Source: a candidate division Zixibacteria bacterium SM23_81 (GTDB taxonomy: Bacteria; SM23-81). From it: DNA of 64,000 bases. Both the position numbers and the translations under genes were made by a program. Location: assembly GCA_001304015.1 (NCBI GenBank), contig LJUY01000011.1, positions 26,652 to 90,651 of the forward strand, in the 5' to 3' direction. Under the pieces are notes generated by a model, which was not told the origin of the DNA, ran no database searches, and was given only the letters and a program-made list of their open reading frames with translations. The first letter of the stretch is position 1, and each line of letters opens with the position of its first letter. Positions 59,180 through 64,000 of the stretch are shown one piece after another.

Positions 59180-61498
59180 CTAGAATTCATATTCCAAACC
59201 GAAAATAGGGAGTAAACTCCACTGAAAAATGGTATCTTGCCTATTCTCATTTTCATTCCAAAAATAAGAAGCGACATTTTTACGATTATACGCATTCCAG
59301 ACGCTAAAATAGAAGACGAGATTCGAGCCGCTGAAATGAAAACGCCTGTCGAAACGAACGTTCAACGAATGATAATCGGGATAGCGAGCCTGGTTGATCT
59401 TGTTCTCATCGAGAACGGCTCGATTGATCTGCTTCGATTTTTCAATGTTAAAAGGGGTATAGGGAGGTCCACCGGCGTAGATCCAGCGCAGGCTGAATTC
59501 CCATTTGTTATTCGGCTTGTATCCCCCCTCAATGCTGAAGATGAAGCGGTTATCGAACACTCTGTCTCTCCATATTTCATCGCCGTCCTGATATCGAGTT
59601 CGAAAATAAGATGCGCTGGCCAGCCCATAAAAATCCCTGGCTAATTTTTTTTGCAGCATGATTTCGATTCCTCGCGAAGAGGCCTTCCCCATATCGATGA
59701 GCTGCTCATGATTGAAGAAAAAACCATAACGATAGAACAGCTCATCTATCACAAATAACGCTGGCTGAGAGGAATCCAGAGGAAGGTTTTGGTAGTCTTT
59801 TTGATAGGCTTCCAGGGTGAATTTGGTGTTTTCGGAGAGCAGGTGCTCTATACCCAGAATATAATGCACGGCCACCGGGTCTTTTAAACTCCGATTCTCC
59901 TCGTTTGGGGAGAGCAACAGCAAAGGCAGGTTTTGATGGAACATGCCCGTTGACCCGTTTACGGACCACCCTTCCGTCAACCAATAGGAGAAGGCAAATC
60001 TTGGCGAAAAGGTGCTCTTTTCGTTATAGGAGAAATAATCTGACCTGAGACCTAGAGTGGTTATCAGGCGAAGGAAGGGTTTGGCGATGTAATTCACAAA
60101 TATGCCCAACTTGCCGGCAGTCACTTTCTCATCCAGGGAGAAAGCGGGAACGGTATCGCCGAGGGCATCGGTATATTCGGCATAGAAGTTATCATAGTCT
60201 GCGATGAGACGTTTGGCCTCTAAGCCGAATTCTATCGAATGTTGCTTGCTCAACCGGAAGTGATTGAAGTTTCTGAACTTAAATTCTTGCTCATGAGAAC
60301 GATTTCGAAGCAGATGAATTTGCGTATTGGTCTCGTAGAAATCCTCTTTGAATTTCGCCGAGGTATAAGAGCAGGCGGTGTTCGAGTATCCGCGTTTGCT
60401 CCACAACGCTCGCCAGTTGATGCCTGTGGTGTTCTCATAAAGATCCTGATTCCCATAGACGATCATGTCATTCTCAATTGCCACCTCTCGGTGGGGACTG
60501 TTGTGGTCATCCCCCAAAATGCCCAACAGGATCAGCTTATGATCCGGGCTTATGTCATAGACCACTTTTCCTTGATAGTCACCATATCTGGGCGCCACGG
60601 TCGAGCCCACATCAGCCACATCGACGATGAAATCCAGATAGCTTCTCCGGCCCGATAACAGCCAAGAACCCTTTTTTAGGAACAGGGGACCTTCCACCAC
60701 GCCCCCGAAACCAGCGAAATTCAGATCCAACTGGCCATCAAACTCCTCGCGATTCCCCTCTCGGAAAGTCAAAGCCATAATGGAGGAGAGCTTATCCCCA
60801 TATACGGATGAAAACCCGCCGGTGTAGAAATTTACATCTTGGATGAGATCCACATTGAGCATCCCGATGGGACCCCCAGATGCGCCCTGTGTGGGAAAGT
60901 GGTTGATATTCGGTATCTCGACATTGTCGATGAAAAAGGCATTCTCAACCGGACTTCCGCCTCTGACAATTAAGCTGTTGCTTTGATCATCGACTTTGGC
61001 CAGGCTGGGCAGCCCGCTGATGATACGGCTCACATCTCCTGCCGAACCCGGTGCCCGGCGAATCTCTTCAAAGGAAAAATTTATGGCGCTTGTGGGCTGA
61101 TCCTCTACCTCCGTGAAATAGCCCCCGGTCACTGTGATGGCTTCCATCTCTAAAGGAAACAGCTTCAACTCTGCCCGAACGAACGTGATCCGTTCAGAGC
61201 GAACGATGACGTCCGTCTTCCTCAACTGGGCATAACCGATATAGTCGAATTGAAGCGTGTAATATCCAACGGCGATATTGGGAATGTCAAAATGTCCCTC
61301 TAAATCCGTCGCGGCGCCCCTTTTGGTGCCCACGACTACCACGTTGGTGCCCGCTAGGGGAGCTTGGGTATCTGCGTCGATTACCTGGCCCCTAATGCTT
61401 CCCGTTCTCTTCTCCTCTGCCTGCAGTTCAGTGCTATGACTATAACTGTGAAGAACAATGGCAGTTATGGCGGATAAAAGGAGACATATGGTCCTCAT
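59180..61498 (-). CDS. TonB-dependent receptor with CarboxypepD_reg domain
   Basis: A 772-residue outer-membrane receptor. The signal peptide (TICLLLSAITAIVLHSYSHS) is followed by a carboxypeptidase-regulatory-like domain (IRGQVIDADTQAPLAGTNVV), a plug domain (EIRRAPGSAGDVSRIISGLP, VRGGSPVENAFFIDNVEIP) and the 22-strand barrel with a terminal LLPIFGLEYEF. The substrate (siderophore, vitamin or oligomer) is unknown; neither a SusD-like partner nor a TonB gene is nearby. AGGGTG stands before the ATG at 61498. It overlaps no gene and lies between the EEP enzyme (7-base gap) and DUF1028. Confidence 0.94.
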   Translation of the reverse strand: MRTICLLLSAITAIVLHSYSHSTELQAEEKRTGSIRGQVIDADTQAPLAGTNVVVVGTKRGAATDLEGHFDIPNIAVGYYTLQFDYIGYAQLRKTDVIVRSERITFVRAELKLFPLEMEAITVTGGYFTEVEDQPTSAINFSFEEIRRAPGSAGDVSRIISGLPSLAKVDDQSNSLIVRGGSPVENAFFIDNVEIPNINHFPTQGASGGPIGMLNVDLIQDVNFYTGGFSSVYGDKLSSIMALTFREGNREEFDGQLDLNFAGFGGVVEGPLFLKKGSWLLSGRRSYLDFIVDVADVGSTVAPRYGDYQGKVVYDISPDHKLILLGILGDDHNSPHREVAIENDMIVYGNQDLYENTTGINWRALWSKRGYSNTACSYTSAKFKEDFYETNTQIHLLRNRSHEQEFKFRNFNHFRLSKQHSIEFGLEAKRLIADYDNFYAEYTDALGDTVPAFSLDEKVTAGKLGIFVNYIAKPFLRLITTLGLRSDYFSYNEKSTFSPRFAFSYWLTEGWSVNGSTGMFHQNLPLLLLSPNEENRSLKDPVAVHYILGIEHLLSENTKFTLEAYQKDYQNLPLDSSQPALFVIDELFYRYGFFFNHEQLIDMGKASSRGIEIMLQKKLARDFYGLASASYFRTRYQDGDEIWRDRVFDNRFIFSIEGGYKPNNKWEFSLRWIYAGGPPYTPFNIEKSKQINRAVLDENKINQARYPDYHSLNVRFDRRFHFSGSNLVFYFSVWNAYNRKNVASYFWNENENRQDTIFQWSLLPIFGLEYEF

Positions 61499-61505
61499 AT
61501 TCACC

Positions 61506-63023
61506 CTACTCTTGGTCTTCCATCTCAGCTGTCTCATCGCTCATGGCGGGGACGGGAAAGATGAAGTCCGCCACCACGGGAAGATGATCCGATGCCACGG
61601 CGGTATCGTAGACCACAAGGCCAGCGGCAGTCAGCTCCTCCTGTGACATCTCTGAGGTGCACAGGACGAAGTGGTTGCCCAGCTCCAGCACGCTGTCTGA
61701 GTACAAGATGTAGTCGAGGCGCCCCGGAGAGAACGATCTATCATAACTGTTGATGCTACGCCAGGTATACGCCTCGCGGCCGGTGGTGTGGTATGGCATC
61801 ACATCGGCGAGCGCGGTGCCATCCCAGTCTGGAAGATGGGACGGCCCATAACGCTCCTGGTTGATAATTCTGCCAGCCAAAAGGATCTCGAGCTGCCTGG
61901 CGTACCCCACGAGGTTCATGTCGCCGGCAATCACCATCGGCGTACCCGGGATCAGCTCGCGTCCGCCGGGTGACTGAAGCTCCCGGATCCAGGCTGCTAT
62001 AGCATCAAGCTCGAGCTCTCGGCCAGCGTTATCCTCGCAGCACGGCGGGTGGGCATTGATCAGGGACAGGTCCACGGCGAATTGCTCGTCGGGGAGATCG
62101 ATCAGCGCCCAGAGGTTGCCCTGTTCCACATCGGTGGGGTGGGAATCTAGGATCGGGTAACGGCTGACGATAACGCCTTCGTGACTTTTCTCGGCATACC
62201 AGGGTGCATCGGGAAGCATCAAGGCGACCAGGTCCGCTGTCTCCTTGGCCGAGTGATTCCAGATTTCCTGAAAACAGATGATGTCGGGATCCAGGGCCTG
62301 GAGAATGCTCATAAAGGGCCCAGGCCTCTCGAACAAACCTTCGAAGAGCACATTGTAGCTGACCACGCGGAGATGCCTGGGATCTTGACGGCCAAGGGGA
62401 ATGGGAGTATACTGGACTGGCCTTTGGTTACTAAGGACGATCTCCAGTTTCCGCGGCGCGTCGGGCAACACATCCTGAACCCCATCTTGCTCATTGCGAA
62501 AGAGGATCGCTATGGAATCTTTGGGAAACAGCGGCACCCACTTGATCATCGAGTTACGATTGAGGGAAATCTCAAACTTCGTTGAGGTGACGGTCGGTCC
62601 CTGGCGTAGACCGATATTTTCCTGGTGCAGCCTCACTGTGTCGCCGGAGATGTGAGCCGTTCCCACTCGTCTGCCGAAGGCCCACTGGATGTCAGCTCCG
62701 ATTCCCGCCACAGTGCGCCCGGTCTGGCTGGAGTTGTCAGTATCGAGGTAGAGCACGATCTCATTGTCGTTTTGGAGGTTGCGCTCCACCCCAATCTCGA
62801 AGCTCAGGTAGAGGCGCATCGAATCGCTGGCCACCTTAAGGTCCCCGAAGTCGATGTCTGACTCCAGTTGGTCATCGCGCGTATCTCTATAAATGGGAGC
62901 CACGTCGGCCCAGTCCTCGAACCGCCCATCGATAATGATGCCCTGGGCGGGCATTTGCTCGGCAGCACCGGCGGCCCAAACAAGAAATATTGCTATCACC
63001 GCAATAGCGAAGGATAGTTTCAG
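61506..63023 (-). CDS. Secreted endonuclease/exonuclease/phosphatase with CBM9-like N-terminal domain (CTG start likely)
   Basis: About 505 residues. A signal peptide (KLSFAIAVIAIFLVWAAG) is followed by a carbohydrate-binding/DOMON-like domain (IIIDGRFEDWADVAPIYRDT, LYLSFEIGVERN) and a C-terminal endonuclease/exonuclease/phosphatase domain with SYNVLFEG, DIICFQEIW (metal glutamate), IAGDMNLVG and ASDHLPVVADF (catalytic histidine). It should cleave phosphodiesters of nucleic acids, lipids or sugars. The first standard start is GTG at 62999, inside the signal; a CTG at 63023 with GAGGAGG nine bases upstream restores the positive N-region, and an in-frame TAA lies above it. Confidence 0.88.
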   Translation of the reverse strand: MKLSFAIAVIAIFLVWAAGAAEQMPAQGIIIDGRFEDWADVAPIYRDTRDDQLESDIDFGDLKVASDSMRLYLSFEIGVERNLQNDNEIVLYLDTDNSSQTGRTVAGIGADIQWAFGRRVGTAHISGDTVRLHQENIGLRQGPTVTSTKFEISLNRNSMIKWVPLFPKDSIAILFRNEQDGVQDVLPDAPRKLEIVLSNQRPVQYTPIPLGRQDPRHLRVVSYNVLFEGLFERPGPFMSILQALDPDIICFQEIWNHSAKETADLVALMLPDAPWYAEKSHEGVIVSRYPILDSHPTDVEQGNLWALIDLPDEQFAVDLSLINAHPPCCEDNAGRELELDAIAAWIRELQSPGGRELIPGTPMVIAGDMNLVGYARQLEILLAGRIINQERYGPSHLPDWDGTALADVMPYHTTGREAYTWRSINSYDRSFSPGRLDYILYSDSVLELGNHFVLCTSEMSQEELTAAGLVVYDTAVASDHLPVVADFIFPVPAMSDETAEMEDQE

Positions 63024-63039
63024 CCTGCAATCCCTCCTC
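63021..63039 (-). promoter_or_regulatory. Shine-Dalgarno and putative CTG start
   Basis: On the minus strand GAGGAGG (63033-63039) is followed after nine bases by CTG (63021-63023). It sets the start of the secreted phosphatase gene; GTG at 62999 is the only other choice. Confidence 0.55.
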
Positions 63040-63144
63040 GGATCTTATAAGTGGATCCAGCGGGAATCACTCAGCTTTCGCCGGCCTTCCCTGCGCTGAA
63101 CCAAAGCGTATTCCACAAAGCGATCGATGCGTGAAATGATTACA

Positions 63145-63480
63145 TTACTTGGGCTTGTACCGATCTGCCTGGTCGAAGAAGGTGACATCCACGTAGCCCG
63201 CAAAGATTCTGGCCGAGTGCTTGACGCCCCTGGGAATGAAGTAGTGGTCGCCTTTGGAGTAGATTTTTTTGGTGCCCTCGATTTCCAGTTCGATCTTGCC
63301 CTCAATCACCACACCCCACTGGCTTTGGTGTGAATGCACCGGCACCTCGACATCCGCATCGAAGGCCATGAAGATAATCTGATGCCCTTCCGACTGAGAC
63401 AGATATGCCTTCACGCCCTCGATGGGTACATCTGCTTCGGGCAGACTCAAGATGGGTTCGGGAAATACCTCTGAATCCAT
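63145..63480 (-). CDS. Cupin-domain protein
   Basis: A 111-residue single-domain cupin. The two cupin motifs are DVEVPVHSHQSQWGVVIEGK (metal histidines and glutamate region) and FIPRGVKHSARIFAGYVDVT (late histidine), so a metal site with histidines and perhaps a glutamine is expected. It may bind a small ligand or catalyse a simple isomerisation. It is a lone gene between the secreted phosphatase (gap 121 bases) and a GNAT gene. Confidence 0.9.
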   Translation of the reverse strand: MDSEVFPEPILSLPEADVPIEGVKAYLSQSEGHQIIFMAFDADVEVPVHSHQSQWGVVIEGKIELEIEGTKKIYSKGDHYFIPRGVKHSARIFAGYVDVTFFDQADRYKPK

Positions 63481-63568
63481 GGCTCAATCTCCGTTGACGA
63501 TGTCTTCATGTGCCTAACTGAGCGCGGTTCAGCGACGACGCGCTAGCGGTATCCGCTGCAATCGTTTG

Positions 63569-64000
63569 CTAGTAGGCGATGTCATGCACAGGGCCTAGGC
63601 GATAGACGATTTCCCCATCTGGTTCGATTTCGTGCTTAACGAAGCCAAGGCTTTCGTATAACCTCCTGGCGGCATTGTTCTCAGGTCGAAAACTAAGGTA
63701 GATTGTGATGCCACCAAGTTGCCGAATCCGTTCGATGGTCAGTTCCATGGCCCGACGCCCGAATCCTTGTCGCTGATTCTTGGCATCAATCATGCATCGA
63801 TGGATCGAGAAGATCCCATTGCCCCGAGGTTCGTACATGACGAACCCAACCATCACGTCGTCAGCGTAGACGGCTAACGGAACGCAATTCGGATTGGTCT
63901 TGGCCCACTCCAACGATTTGGCATTCGGTGCAATCAAGCCCGCTTGTTCTTCGGTGACGCGAAGAGTAGCACACACCTCTTCATTGGTTTCGTCAATCGG
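63569..64000 (-). CDS. GNAT acetyltransferase, spermidine N-acetyltransferase-like, N-terminus beyond window
   Basis: A GNAT enzyme whose frame stays open to the right edge of the window, giving 143 residues. It resembles the PaiA/BltD diamine or spermidine acetyltransferases: EEQAGLIAPNAKSLEWAKTN at the visible start, VMVGFVMYEPRGNGIFSIHR, the acetyl-CoA loop MIDAKNQRQGFGRRAMELTI and RPENNAARRLYESLGFVKHE. The first 20-30 residues are missing, and its own start lies outside. The GTG at 63976 is an internal codon. Confidence 0.85.
   Translation of the reverse strand, partial: PIDETNEEVCATLRVTEEQAGLIAPNAKSLEWAKTNPNCVPLAVYADDVMVGFVMYEPRGNGIFSIHRCMIDAKNQRQGFGRRAMELTIERIRQLGGITIYLSFRPENNAARRLYESLGFVKHEIEPDGEIVYRLGPVHDIAY

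Overview
The window looks like chromosomal DNA of an uncultured Gram-negative bacterium of the wider Fibrobacteres-Chlorobi-Bacteroidetes group (candidate phyla such as KSB1, Zixibacteria or Latescibacterota). The grounds are two large secreted proteins ending in the FlgD-like C-terminal sorting module that begins NYPNPFN (32055-34139 and 42935-45508), a TonB-dependent receptor with a carboxypeptidase-like N-terminal domain, many lipoprotein and Sec signal peptides, and a Tat substrate. The phylum is an inference. Every gene I can support lies on the minus strand, so the region reads from right to left.

Right part (64.0-53.5 kb): a GNAT fragment, a cupin, a secreted endonuclease/exonuclease/phosphatase, a TonB receptor, a DUF1028 protein, a DksA-finger/SpoIIE phosphatase, an alkyltransferase-like protein, a sulfatase-modifying-factor-like protein, YjbQ and small membrane proteins. 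Then come a zinc-ribbon protein, LemA and an HtpX-type protease that itself carries zinc ribbons (53.9-51.5 kb). Middle part (51.4-27.4 kb): a stand-alone TrpB, a PLP decarboxylase, a saccharopine-dehydrogenase-like protein, a BNR-repeat secreted protein, methyltransferases, acetyltransferases, TPR and DUF362 proteins, a nonsense-mutated PagL-like pseudogene, a transglutaminase-domain secreted protein, a frameshifted GH9 cellulase-like lipoprotein, a stomatin/NfeD pair and a HAD phosphatase.

From 27.1 to 22.7 kb there is an AT-rich island holding an HNH endonuclease, a HEPN-type protein with an Rx4H motif and a SIR2-domain protein. Its right end touches a TSUP transporter and contains the decayed 3' end of a second TSUP gene. 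This is the best candidate for an undescribed (defence) system.

Left part (21.3 kb to 1): a large acyl-CoA catabolism region. It contains SCP-x thiolase with a DUF35 partner, methylcrotonyl-CoA carboxylase (beta at 16.8-18.4 kb, split biotin carboxylase and biotin carrier at 5.8-7.9 kb), methylglutaconyl-CoA hydratase, acetate kinase, thiolase, 3-hydroxyacyl-CoA dehydrogenase and two acyl-CoA dehydrogenases. Together these fit leucine or fatty-acid breakdown to acetyl-CoA and acetate. Inserted among them are an Acr3 arsenite pump, three tandem arylsulfotransferase-like proteins, a HEAT-repeat protein and an exported nucleosidase.

Two cross-cutting observations stand out. First, intergenic spacers carry arrays with an exact 7-base period, in several unrelated sequence families, plus 6-base ATTGCC arrays; one 47-base segment is identical, inverted, between 27.1 and 49.1 kb. 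Second, at least three and perhaps four genes seem to begin at CTG behind a Shine-Dalgarno site, because no ATG, GTG or TTG lies between the upstream in-frame stop and a well-formed membrane or signal segment.
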